Below, in pieces: positions 1 through 7,281 of a stretch of 15,098 bases of DNA (within the stretch, counting starts at the first letter, position 1; every line of letters begins with the position of its first letter). Position numbers and translations under genes: made by a program. The DNA lies in contig JADFOC010000010.1 of assembly GCA_022563075.1 (NCBI GenBank), positions 1-15,098 on the forward strand. Reading direction: 5' to 3'. The notes under the pieces were generated by a model, which saw only the letters and a list, made by a program, of their open reading frames with translations, was not told the origin of the DNA and did not search any database. The stretch is from Pseudomonadota bacterium. GTDB lineage: Bacteria > Pseudomonadota > Gammaproteobacteria > Pseudomonadales > Pseudohongiellaceae.

Positions 1-1075
1 CGGGAAGATGCAACTCCTCGGCGGCACCTGGTACGGCGGCGAGATGAAGAAAGGCATGTTCTCGATGATGAATTACCTGCTACCGCTGCGCGGCATGGCT
101 TCTATGCATTGCTCTGCAAATGTGGGTAAAGACGGGGACGCCGCTATCTTCTTCGGGCTTTCAGGTACCGGCAAGACTACTCTGTCCACCGATCCCGAAC
201 GCGCCCTGATTGGCGATGACGAGCACGGCTGGGATGACGATGGCGTGTTTAATTTCGAAGGCGGCTGTTATGCCAAGACGATTAAGCTGAGCAAGGAAAG
301 TGAGCCTGATATCTACAACGCGATTCGGCGTGACGCACTGCTGGAGAACGTCACCGTGAGCGACCGCGGTGTCATCGACTATGACGATGGCTCGAAGACC
401 GAGAATACGCGTGTGTCCTACCCGATCTATCATATTGACAATATAGTGAAACCGGTCTCCAAGGGTGGTCATGCCAAGCGAGTGATCTTCCTCACTGCCG
501 ACGCGTTTGGCGTGTTACCTCCCGTATCCAAACTATCACCGGCACAAACCAAGTATCATTTCCTGTCCGGGTTTACGGCAAAGCTCGCCGGTACTGAGCG
601 TGGCATTACCGAGCCAACGCCGACATTTTCCAGTTGTTTTGGGGCGGCATTCTTGTCCTTACACCCCACCAAGTACGCGCAGGAATTGGTGAAGCGGATG
701 GAGGCAGCCAACTCCACCGCCTACCTGGTTAACACAGGCTGGAACGGCACCGGCAAGCGCATTTCCATCAAGGCAACCCGGGCCATCATTCATGCCATTC
801 TGGACGGCTCTATCGATAAGGCTGAAACCTTCACGCTGCCCTATTTCAATCTCGAGGTGCCTGTCGATGTAAGTTCTGTTGACGCTAATCTTCTCGATCC
901 GCGTAACACTTATGCCGATGCGAACGAATGGGATCACAAGGCGAGGAATCTGGCCGAATTGTTTATCGCCAACTTCGAAAAATTCACTGATAACGACGCA
1001 GGCAGGGCTTTGCTGGCTGCCGGACCACAACTAGAATACGCAGCCAGCGAGAGCCTGGAGATGGGGGTGGAGTAG
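1..1075 (+). CDS. pckA: Phosphoenolpyruvate carboxykinase (ATP), 3' part, cut by window edge
   Basis: Cytosolic enzyme converting oxaloacetate plus ATP to phosphoenolpyruvate, CO2 and ADP, the first committed step of gluconeogenesis from TCA-cycle carbon. The reading frame is open from the first bases (codons GGG AAG before the ATG at 8), so that ATG is internal and about 200 N-terminal residues lie outside the window, judged against the ~540-residue E. coli protein. Visible family motifs, in order, are the substrate/metal segment [11 protein letters not shown], the MHCSANVG histidine segment, the P-loop [11 protein letters not shown], the kinase-2-like [18 protein letters not shown], and the adenine-binding region around [13 protein letters not shown] and [11 protein letters not shown]. 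All expected metal and nucleotide residues are present, so it should be active. The stop is TAG at 1073-1075. It looks like an ordinary housekeeping gene, with no functional link to the genes downstream. Confidence 0.97.
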   Translation, partial: GKMQLLGGTWYGGEMKKGMFSMMNYLLPLRGMASMHCSANVGKDGDAAIFFGLSGTGKTTLSTDPERALIGDDEHGWDDDGVFNFEGGCYAKTIKLSKESEPDIYNAIRRDALLENVTVSDRGVIDYDDGSKTENTRVSYPIYHIDNIVKPVSKGGHAKRVIFLTADAFGVLPPVSKLSPAQTKYHFLSGFTAKLAGTERGITEPTPTFSSCFGAAFLSLHPTKYAQELVKRMEAANSTAYLVNTGWNGTGKRISIKATRAIIHAILDGSIDKAETFTLPYFNLEVPVDVSSVDANLLDPRNTYADANEWDHKARNLAELFIANFEKFTDNDAGRALLAAGPQLEYAASESLEMGVE

Positions 1076-1190
1076 ACCTTTGCCCACCGGTTACGCCATC
1101 GACTGCACACTGATTTGCTGATTGAGTTCAGAAGATAAACTAGTGGCCTTGGCATCATAGTTTTTACTCTGATCCCTAAATTCTGCCTTG

Positions 1191-1196
1191 TATGAT
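1191..1196 (+). promoter_or_regulatory. Possible -10 element (TATGAT) directly before the PAS gene start
   Basis: TATGAT matches the sigma-70 -10 consensus at five of six positions and ends only 5 nt before the ATG at 1202. Transcription from it would start at or near the start codon and give a leaderless or nearly leaderless mRNA, which would fit the missing Shine-Dalgarno sequence. No convincing -35 hexamer is seen at normal spacing, so this is tentative. Confidence 0.25.
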
Positions 1197-1201
1197 TTAG
1201 T

Positions 1202-2251
1202 ATGGAATTTAACGACCTATCATTTTTTCTGGTTGCACAGGGTTTTGTTGTCCTTCTCAATGCGATCGTGATTTTCGGGCTCTGGTTAAATTTTCTAAGT
1301 TCAAGAAATTCTTATCTGGTTATCGCCTGCGTCGCCGGTACCGTCGAAGCCATCAGGCTGGTGCCCGATGTGCTGCTGGGGGTTTATCCCGACTCGAGCA
1401 TACTGTACTTACTCTCTCTTCTATTCCGGTTTTCTGCGTCGCTTCTCTTGCTGGTTGCATTGATTCGAATTAAAGGAGTAGTAAGTAATACATCTGTTGG
1501 TTTGATAAGTGTTCTCTGCGTAATTTTCATAGCCAGTGCTATCTATCAATTAATGATCGCTTTCCCAGTGACGACACTCAGTTGGTATCTGCACGCATCA
1601 CCAATATTAATCACTACCTCTCTGATCGTCTGGAGATCCTGGCATACCGGAAAGTCAGCTTCCCCAAGCCGAATTTTCCTGTTAATGACTAGCGTTTCAC
1701 TACTGATTATTCGCAGCTGGCAACCTGCTCTGGAATTGGGAGATCTATTCTTCCTGGTTTACTACATGGAGATGCTGATATTTCCCATGATGCTAGCAGC
1801 ACTCATGCTGTCGGAAGTCGAATATGCACATCTGCAGGTGAAATCCATGCTAACGGATAAAACACAATCTGAGGAAGATTTGCAATTCATTCTAGATCAT
1901 ACAGTGGACATAATTTTAGTTGCCGATGAAGTTGGACTGCTGCAGTCTTGGAACCAGAAGGCAGGAGAAAAATTTGGGTACACTAGCGAACAAACCATCG
2001 GCAAGATTCACATCGATGAGCTGTTTATTGGAAATTACAAGAATCCTGAAGCCGATGATTTGACCGAAATCGAAGCAAAAATGGAAACCCTCAATGGAGA
2101 TGCTTTTAACGTATTGGTACGCAAGAAGACAGTAGATCACCGCAACACCCTGTACGATATTTTTGTAATCAGGGATCTCTCCGAGCAACAGAGAATTAGC
2201 GAGAAACAAGCTGAACTGGAACGACAACTAGATCAATTGCAAAAATCGTGA
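1202..2251 (+). CDS. Multi-pass membrane protein with C-terminal PAS domain, no output domain
   Basis: A 349-residue protein. Residues ~8 to 205 contain about seven hydrophobic segments (for example ~10-30, 65-88, 97-117, 155-172, 180-202), so this half is an integral inner-membrane domain. A PAS domain follows at ~223-325; it begins with a typical FILDHTVDIILVAD strand-helix and includes WNQKAGEKFGYTSEQTIGK and a closing FVIRDLSEQQ. The last ~25 residues form a charged, heptad-like helix of the kind that normally links PAS to a kinase or GGDEF domain. Here the protein ends at TGA 2249-2251 and the next gene starts 95 nt later, so no output domain is encoded. Start choice: an in-frame TGA at 1193-1195 rules out an earlier start, and there is no Shine-Dalgarno sequence before the ATG. 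It could sense a ligand or redox state and signal through a partner, or be a shortened sensor kinase or cyclase. No specific family recognised. Confidence 0.85.
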   Translation: MEFNDLSFFLVAQGFVVLLNAIVIFGLWLNFLSSRNSYLVIACVAGTVEAIRLVPDVLLGVYPDSSILYLLSLLFRFSASLLLLVALIRIKGVVSNTSVGLISVLCVIFIASAIYQLMIAFPVTTLSWYLHASPILITTSLIVWRSWHTGKSASPSRIFLLMTSVSLLIIRSWQPALELGDLFFLVYYMEMLIFPMMLAALMLSEVEYAHLQVKSMLTDKTQSEEDLQFILDHTVDIILVADEVGLLQSWNQKAGEKFGYTSEQTIGKIHIDELFIGNYKNPEADDLTEIEAKMETLNGDAFNVLVRKKTVDHRNTLYDIFVIRDLSEQQRISEKQAELERQLDQLQKS

Positions 2252-2273
2252 ACATTAAGGTCCGCATAATAGC

Positions 2274-2301
2274 CTTAGACAGTTGAATTGTTACTTAGAC
2301 A
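2274..2301 (+). repeat. Pair of 8-bp direct repeats, CTTAGACA, 20 bp apart
   Basis: CTTAGACA occurs at 2274-2281 and again at 2294-2301, a start-to-start distance of 20 bp, close to two helical turns. The pair lies in the 95-bp gap between the PAS gene and the hydrolase gene, 45 nt ahead of the hydrolase ATG. Phased direct repeats in this position are typical of activator or response-regulator binding sites, but a chance pair in AT-rich DNA is possible. No regulator is assigned. Confidence 0.25.
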
Positions 2302-2346
2302 TCTGCTTTAACCAGAGTATTAACACCAAGCACAAGGAGCGAAGTC

Positions 2347-3249
2347 ATGACCAGAAAACTTTCCTCGGTAGCACTAATTCTTGCCCTCTTCAGCTTGCCA
2401 GTAGCACCAACGTTGGCCCAACTCTCTGAGTCGGCCGCATGGACTGCGACAGTGCAGAACGATTTCAGGGTAGTTTCCGATATTACTTACCTAAGGGCTA
2501 ACGGCAAGGAATTAAAGCTGGATGTTTACCAATCGCGCAATGCTGACGGGCCGGTACCGACCTTTATCTATTATCATGGCGGCGGCTGGGTAGGTGGTTC
2601 CAAGGAGGCCAATGTCCTGCGCTTACTACCTTACCTGGAACAAGGATGGGCAGTGGTAAACGTTCAATATCGCCTGGGGGATGTCTCGCTGGCACCGGCA
2701 GCGGTCGAGGACAGTTTGTGTGCATTGCGCTGGATTGCCCGCAATGCCGAACAATATGGTTTCGACACAGATAGGTTGGTGGTGTCCGGTAACTCTGCCG
2801 GCGGTCACCTGGCATTAACCACGGGCATGCTACCGGCTGATAGTGATTTGGGTCGTCAATGCCTCGGTGCAGAGACACCACGGGTTGCTGCAATTGTAAA
2901 CTGGTATGGCATCACCGATGTAGGCGATTTGCTGGAGGGTATTAATCAAAAGTCTTATGCGGTGCGTTGGTTGGGTTCGATGCCTGACCGCATGGAGATC
3001 GCGAATCGGATCTCACCCTTGAACTACGTCACCCAGGAGTTACCACCCATCATCACCATTCATGGCGATGCTGACCCGACTGTGCCTTATGCCCAGGCGG
3101 TGCGGTTGCACCAGGCTCTGGACCGAGCCGAAGTCGCCAATCAATTGCTCACCGTGCCCGCTGGTAGACACGGTGGATTTGCGGCTGATGAAATGCGCCG
3201 GATCTATGCTTCGGTATTCAAGTTTCTGGAACAGAATCTGCCGAATTAA
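2347..3249 (+). CDS. Exported alpha/beta hydrolase, carboxylesterase/HSL-like
   Basis: A 300-residue serine hydrolase with a Sec signal peptide (basic start, hydrophobic core, likely cleavage after APTLA at residue 24), so it acts in the periplasm or outside the cell. The fold signatures are the oxyanion-hole motif HGGGW at residues 77-81, the nucleophile elbow GNSAGG with Ser150, the acid in HGDADPTVP (probably Asp243) and the catalytic base His275 in GRHGGF. This is the arrangement of the hormone-sensitive-lipase/BD-FAE type of small esterases, which cleave carboxylic esters, including acetyl or feruloyl groups on carbohydrates; the actual substrate cannot be read from sequence. The start is well supported by AAGGAG at 2334-2339, 7 nt before the ATG. 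The gap of 48 nt to the PQQ dehydrogenase downstream suggests co-transcription, so it may release the alcohol or sugar oxidised by that enzyme (inference). Confidence 0.92.
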   Translation: MTRKLSSVALILALFSLPVAPTLAQLSESAAWTATVQNDFRVVSDITYLRANGKELKLDVYQSRNADGPVPTFIYYHGGGWVGGSKEANVLRLLPYLEQGWAVVNVQYRLGDVSLAPAAVEDSLCALRWIARNAEQYGFDTDRLVVSGNSAGGHLALTTGMLPADSDLGRQCLGAETPRVAAIVNWYGITDVGDLLEGINQKSYAVRWLGSMPDRMEIANRISPLNYVTQELPPIITIHGDADPTVPYAQAVRLHQALDRAEVANQLLTVPAGRHGGFAADEMRRIYASVFKFLEQNLPN

Positions 3250-3297
3250 GATGAAGCGCGAACACTCACCACTAAAACAAATCGTCGGTATACAACA

Positions 3298-5256
3298 ATG
3301 ATAAAAATTAATATTTCACTACTAATAGTTTCGCTAATGAGTGTAATGATAAGTTGCTCATCGGAAACCAGCGAGGAGACTCGACTCATCTCTAGCGGCG
3401 AATGGCACAGCCATGGCAGCGATCATTTCTCTACAAAATATGCGGACTTAAGCCAGATAGATGCCAGCAATTTTGCACAACTCGAAATTGCATGGCGCTG
3501 GCGTTCGGCCGACTACCGGATCGATGAAGATCTCCTGTATTTCACCGGGGATTATCGTGCCACCCCGCTGATGATTGGCGGAGTAGTCTACACGGCAACC
3601 AACCATAGTCAGGTGGTAGCACTGGATGCCGCCACCGGCGAAGAACTTTGGGTGTTTGATCCCGAGAGCTACAAGCTCGGCCCGCCCAATTTCTCTCCGC
3701 TACAGACCCGCGGTATCGAGTATTGGACCGATGGCGAAGTAGAGCGCATCTTTATCGCCACGCTGGGCAAGCAGTTAGTTTCTATCGATATCAAAACCGG
3801 GCTTCCCGATCCCGATTTTGGCGACAATGGCTTTGTTGACTTGAAGAGTAATCTGGGCCGTTTGGAATTTGAAATGCGCAATATCACCCATGGCGCACCA
3901 CCCATCGCCGTGGGCAATACGGTCATCGTTGGTTCGAAAATCTACGACTACACCATGCAAAATAGAAGTCCCCCCGGGCATGTGCGTGCCTACGACGCGC
4001 GTACCGGTGAGTTCAAGTGGCGATTCAATACCATTCCCCAAGCCGGTGAGGAGTTTGTTGAAACTTGGGAAGACGACTCCTGGAGAACCGCCGGAAATAC
4101 CAACGTGTGGTCATTCATGGCAGCCGATGATGAACTTGGCTATGTCTACCTGCCGGTTTCGACGCCAACCAATGACTACTGGGGTGGCATGCGGCTCGGT
4201 GCAAACGTCTATGCCGAAAGTCTGATCTGTCTGGACGCCGAGACCGGCGAGCGAATTTGGCATTTCCAAACCGTGCATCACGGCCTGTGGGACTATGACA
4301 TCGCCTCGGCGCCTAATCTGATTGATATCATCGTCGATGGACGTGCGATTAAGGCGGTCGCCCAGGTCTCAAAAACAGGCTTCACCTATGTCTTCGATCG
4401 CGTCACCGGTGAACCGGTGTGGCCAATCGAAGAGCGCCCGGTACCCGCCAGCACGGTGCCCGGTGAGAGAGCGAGTCCAACCCAGCCATTCCCAACCCGG
4501 CCGCTTCCGTTTGAGCGCATCGGTGTAAGCGAAGACGACCTCATCGATTTTACCCCGGAGATAAAGGCAGAGGCGCTGGAGATCGCGGGAGATTTTGTTC
4601 TGGGACAGATTTTTACACCGCCCATCGTGCGGGGCCAAGATGGCAAGACCGCTACCTTTGTGGTACCGGGAGCCGGCGGTGGCGCAAATTTTCCGGGTGC
4701 TTCCATGGACCCGGAAAGCCAGATTCTCTACATTCAGTCGGTGACTCGACCCATGGGAATGTCACTGATCGAACCTCCTGAGGGCACATCAGACTGGCCC
4801 TACGTGATCCAATATGACAGGTCCGTCGGTCCCGGCGGATTGCCACTGCTGAAGCCGCCCTATCGTAGAATCACAGCGATCGATTTGAATACCGGCGAAC
4901 ACGTCTGGCAAATACCTTTCGGTAAAGGACCAACAGATCATCCGGCCATCGCCCACCTGGAACTCGGGCCTCTAGGCAGTGTGTTCGATGATGTAGTGGC
5001 CGAAGGTGGCATCTTGATTACCAAGACCCTGTTGATCTCTTATCTGGCATCGAAAGACGAAATCGGTGAAGATGAGACAGGTTCGATTTTAGTCGCACTC
5101 GACAAAGCCACTGGAGAACTGCTTGCTGAGCTCAATGTCGAACAGCGCTTGCATGGACCGGTCATGAGTTACCTGCACCTGGGTCGACAATACATTGCGG
5201 TTGCCGGTGGGGGACGCGCGGATGACGCCGAGCTTATTGTATTTGCACTTCCCTGA
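3298..5256 (+). CDS. PQQ-dependent dehydrogenase, lipoprotein, membrane glucose dehydrogenase-like, no haem domain
   Basis: A 652-residue quinoprotein with a beta-propeller fold built from repeated segments such as VVALDAATGEELW and ITAIDLNTGEHVW. The N-terminus is a lipoprotein signal with Cys20 after MIS; Ser at +2 predicts sorting to the outer membrane. Segment HHGLWDYD holds the expected catalytic base Asp332 (Asp334 two residues on), and Lys359 in QVSKTG matches the lysine that sits near PQQ in E. coli glucose dehydrogenase. There is no CxxCH haem motif and no vicinal Cys-Cys pair, which separates it from methanol dehydrogenases and quinohaemoprotein alcohol dehydrogenases. The five-helix membrane domain of E. 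coli Gcd is also missing, replaced by the lipid anchor, so the electron acceptor is unclear. It probably oxidises an alcohol or aldose in the periplasm. No strong Shine-Dalgarno is visible before the ATG, which may mean coupling to the hydrolase gene upstream. A paralogue is encoded at 7282-9297. Confidence 0.9.
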   Translation: MIKINISLLIVSLMSVMISCSSETSEETRLISSGEWHSHGSDHFSTKYADLSQIDASNFAQLEIAWRWRSADYRIDEDLLYFTGDYRATPLMIGGVVYTATNHSQVVALDAATGEELWVFDPESYKLGPPNFSPLQTRGIEYWTDGEVERIFIATLGKQLVSIDIKTGLPDPDFGDNGFVDLKSNLGRLEFEMRNITHGAPPIAVGNTVIVGSKIYDYTMQNRSPPGHVRAYDARTGEFKWRFNTIPQAGEEFVETWEDDSWRTAGNTNVWSFMAADDELGYVYLPVSTPTNDYWGGMRLGANVYAESLICLDAETGERIWHFQTVHHGLWDYDIASAPNLIDIIVDGRAIKAVAQVSKTGFTYVFDRVTGEPVWPIEERPVPASTVPGERASPTQPFPTRPLPFERIGVSEDDLIDFTPEIKAEALEIAGDFVLGQIFTPPIVRGQDGKTATFVVPGAGGGANFPGASMDPESQILYIQSVTRPMGMSLIEPPEGTSDWPYVIQYDRSVGPGGLPLLKPPYRRITAIDLNTGEHVWQIPFGKGPTDHPAIAHLELGPLGSVFDDVVAEGGILITKTLLISYLASKDEIGEDETGSILVALDKATGELLAELNVEQRLHGPVMSYLHLGRQYIAVAGGGRADDAELIVFALP

Positions 5257-5261
5257 TGTGG

Positions 5262-5306
5262 CACAAATAGCCTGGAAAATGAATTTTTACTCTACTTGGA
5301 TTTGTG
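5262..5306. terminator. Weak inverted repeat in the convergent gap, possible bidirectional terminator
   Basis: CACAAAT at 5262-5268 and ATTTGTG at 5300-5306 are perfect complements; TG before and CA after extend the stem across one mismatch. The loop of 31 nt is long and there is no clean U-run after either side, so it is a poor intrinsic terminator. It is listed because it is the only dyad found in the 89-bp gap where plus-strand and minus-strand genes converge. Confidence 0.2.
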
Positions 5307-5345
5307 GCATTATCCGGTCCTAGACGAAGCAATGGTAATTACTAG

Positions 5346-6140
5346 TCAACGCATATCTGCGGCACGATGAACCAGTTCTACTCTCGCTTCGTCGGGCCCC
5401 GCCACATAAAAGAATTCTATCTCTCCGTTAGGCAAATTCATCTTTCTGGGCTGCGATGTTAATTCCAGTTGCTTGCTCATTAAATCGGCGACAGTGGATT
5501 CCGTTTCCGGAGCACGCCATCCAATATGATCTATGGCAGCGCCACGACTGGGAAAGGTATCCCCACGCGAAACCAGTATCCACACATTGCCCGGATACAA
5601 AATGCCATCGAGACGCCCTCTGAGATTAGTGCGCACGCCACCAAAGGTTGAGTGATACCATTCCAGGCTTGCCGCAGGATCGGGAGAGCGCAGGTGTATG
5701 TGGTGGAACCCAAGGTGCTGGATGTCCTCGATGAGTTCCAATCGTACACCCCACGGGTCAACCAGAAACGCCAGTTTGAAAAGCCCAGGAATATCGCGTA
5801 TCGGATTTTCAAGAGTTGCACCTGCCGCCTCTGCCTGGCCGACCGTGGCGGCCAAATCAGGGAAGGAAAACCCCAGGTGATCGATTACTCCCCCTGCACT
5901 TGGCGTTCTGTCCTCGCCTCTAAGCCACATGATGCGAGTAGTACCGAATAGCAGACGATCTGTCCTGCCATCAACGAATTCACCACCAATATTGTCGAAG
6001 TACCACTGGGCTGCAGCCTGAGGATCCGGCACCGACATATGCACGTGGTCATACAGCAGAGTTTTAGTCTGGGCGCCAACAAACGGAGCCGCCAGTAGCG
6101 AACAGACCAAAAGTATTTTTCGCAGGTGTCTACCAGGCAT
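5346..6140 (-). CDS. Exported protein with two VOC (glyoxalase/dioxygenase-like) domains
   Basis: A 264-residue protein with a Sec signal peptide (hydrophobic ILLVCSLLAAPFVGA, likely cleavage before Gln24). Two consecutive VOC domains follow. Domain 1, about residues 30-140, has YDHVHMSVPDPQAAAQWY, IDHLGFSFPD and VRLELIED. Domain 2, about 143-258, has FHHIHLRSPDPAASLEWY, IDHIGWRAPE and ARVELVHR. The His and Glu residues that bind metal in glyoxalase I and extradiol dioxygenases are present in both halves. VOC enzymes handle methylglyoxal adducts, catechols or other small oxygenated compounds; the reaction here cannot be named. Export is unusual, because most glyoxalases and dioxygenases are cytosolic. 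The start is supported by GGGG 8 nt before the ATG on the minus strand. It lies between two PQQ dehydrogenase genes, so it may handle a reactive product of periplasmic oxidation (inference). Confidence 0.88.
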   Translation of the reverse strand: MPGRHLRKILLVCSLLAAPFVGAQTKTLLYDHVHMSVPDPQAAAQWYFDNIGGEFVDGRTDRLLFGTTRIMWLRGEDRTPSAGGVIDHLGFSFPDLAATVGQAEAAGATLENPIRDIPGLFKLAFLVDPWGVRLELIEDIQHLGFHHIHLRSPDPAASLEWYHSTFGGVRTNLRGRLDGILYPGNVWILVSRGDTFPSRGAAIDHIGWRAPETESTVADLMSKQLELTSQPRKMNLPNGEIEFFYVAGPDEARVELVHRAADMR

Positions 6141-6259
6141 TGTTATAACCCCTTTTTTCTCTTTAATTATCTCCGCTCACGTTTGCGAGATAAGGCTAAG
6201 AAGAATAGGCACACTGAATTCTAATGTCCACCGCAATCGACAGCACAACGTGACTAATG

Positions 6260-6278
6260 CTTATACAGGGTAGACCCT
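6260..6278 (-). promoter_or_regulatory. Candidate promoter/operator upstream of the VOC gene
   Basis: On the minus strand a TATAAG hexamer (6260-6265) resembles a -10 box. The inverted repeat AGGGT-2 nt-ACCCT (6267-6278) lies immediately upstream of it, in the spacer region. No good -35 at 16-18 bp is visible, which would suit an activated or repressed promoter. It lies about 120 nt ahead of the VOC start codon. The assignment rests on pattern only. Confidence 0.25.
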
Positions 6279-6366
6279 TCAAGTTATTTCAATTAATCGA
6301 GAAGCATCGCTCTGGCACCTTTCCCCTATGGCGCTGCTAGATGTTAAGACCATTATCACAAGCAGA

Positions 6367-6948
6367 CTAAAAACTGAATCTTATTCCTGCCGTCAAATAA
6401 TCGATATCAAGGTTGCCACCTACGGTTTCATACTCGGCCACCAGGTGTACTCCCTTGCTCAACTTGTAAACAAGTCCAACCTGGAACCCATCATCATTAT
6501 CGGCATCTTCGATATTATTCCATGAATAGCTGGCATTGAATTCAAGAAGATCTGTCCAGTTATTACGAAAGCCCACTCTTATAGTATCTACGTCAAATTC
6601 ATCGCCATTAAAATCCCAGGTGTTATAGGTATAACTTGCGTACCATGAGTCTCCGTTAAGACCGAAACCATAGCCTGCAGTATCGAAATCATATTTAGAA
6701 CCTAAAATTTTCCCTTCGGACTTGTTGCGCTCAACTATTCCAAAAAAACTATCACTGAAAGCGAGCGAAAGCTTTAGCTTGTAGCCATCGGGTTCGGTAT
6801 CTATTCCACCTACATCCATGTCATATCCCAGGTAACTTGCCTCGAAATAAGAATAGGATGGATGGAAGTAGTCATCATCATCTTCCGCCTGCACCCATGA
6901 AGCGGGCAGGTACATAATGCAAAACGCTACTAATAGCTTGATCTTCAT
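6367..6948 (-). CDS. Small outer-membrane beta-barrel protein
   Basis: A 193-residue precursor. The chosen start (ATG at 6946-6948) gives a clean signal peptide, MKIKLLVAFCIMYLPASWVQA, with likely cleavage before Glu22. The mature protein alternates polar and aromatic/hydrophobic residues in many short amphipathic strands (YSYFEASYLGYDMDV, YGFGLNGDSWYASYTYNTW, HLVAEYETVGGN), is rich in Asp, Tyr and Asn, and ends in AGIRFSF with the C-terminal Phe read by the BAM machinery. This suits an eight-stranded OmpA/OmpW-size barrel. No specific family or ligand is recognised. An in-frame upstream extension to 7041 would bury the signal peptide behind 31 residues and has no ribosome site, so it is rejected. 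DNA here is AT-richer than in the neighbouring PQQ genes. It probably has its own promoter in the 333-bp gap upstream. Confidence 0.82.
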   Translation of the reverse strand: MKIKLLVAFCIMYLPASWVQAEDDDDYFHPSYSYFEASYLGYDMDVGGIDTEPDGYKLKLSLAFSDSFFGIVERNKSEGKILGSKYDFDTAGYGFGLNGDSWYASYTYNTWDFNGDEFDVDTIRVGFRNNWTDLLEFNASYSWNNIEDADNDDGFQVGLVYKLSKGVHLVAEYETVGGNLDIDYLTAGIRFSF

Positions 6949-7281
6949 GTCCAAAACTCTCCCAGCTATAAATGAATTTCCAGTTAATTTGCTTTTCAGT
7001 ACTATCTGCAACGACCAAAATTGAATAAAAGAATTAGTCAATAACCAGCTAACAAAAACTATAGGGTTAGAACTCTCCTATTGCTCTGGAAGACAATAAT
7101 AGTTGCTGGAAACTGAATAGAGACTTAACGGCGCAGCTCGAAGAATTGAACGGCCAATATTAGCAGGAGAAATCTATGTGTCTGTGATCGGAACTTGGAT
7201 TCAAGAAACTGAGGTCAGAGTAATAATAATTTCTTCAATTAGTGTTAACTCCAACCCCCTGGTTCTCGGTTTTTAGCCAGA
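6949..7281. other. 333-bp gap between the second PQQ gene and the beta-barrel gene
   Basis: AT-rich, with no substantial gene. It holds the ribosome site of the barrel gene and should hold its promoter. On the minus strand there are TTGACT- and TTGCAG-type hexamers within the last ~130 nt before the gene, but none is paired with a good -10. On the plus strand AGGAG (7165-7169) stands 8 nt before a GTG that opens a 32-codon frame, 7178-7276, closing just before the PQQ gene's end; its predicted product is unremarkable, and coding is doubtful. No strong terminator hairpin was found for the PQQ gene, which ends at 7282. Confidence 0.5.
6957..6963 (-). promoter_or_regulatory. Ribosome binding site that fixes the beta-barrel gene start
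   Basis: GGGAGAG on the minus strand lies 8 nt before the ATG at 6948. It supports this start over the in-frame ATG at 7041 and agrees with the signal peptide that begins there. Confidence 0.7.

Noticed and set aside
3298..5256. Methanol dehydrogenase or quinohaemoprotein alcohol dehydrogenase
   Set aside because: No CxxCH haem motif and no adjacent Cys pair; the active-site surroundings match membrane glucose dehydrogenase-type sequences better.
6141..6366. Possible plus-strand gene beginning at 6328
   Set aside because: The 65-codon frame runs into the antisense strand of the barrel gene, and its product has no features that suggest a real protein.
6949..7041. Upstream extension of the beta-barrel gene by 31 codons
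   Set aside because: It would hide the signal peptide, lacks a ribosome site, and the inner ATG at 6948 has GGGAGAG at 8 nt.
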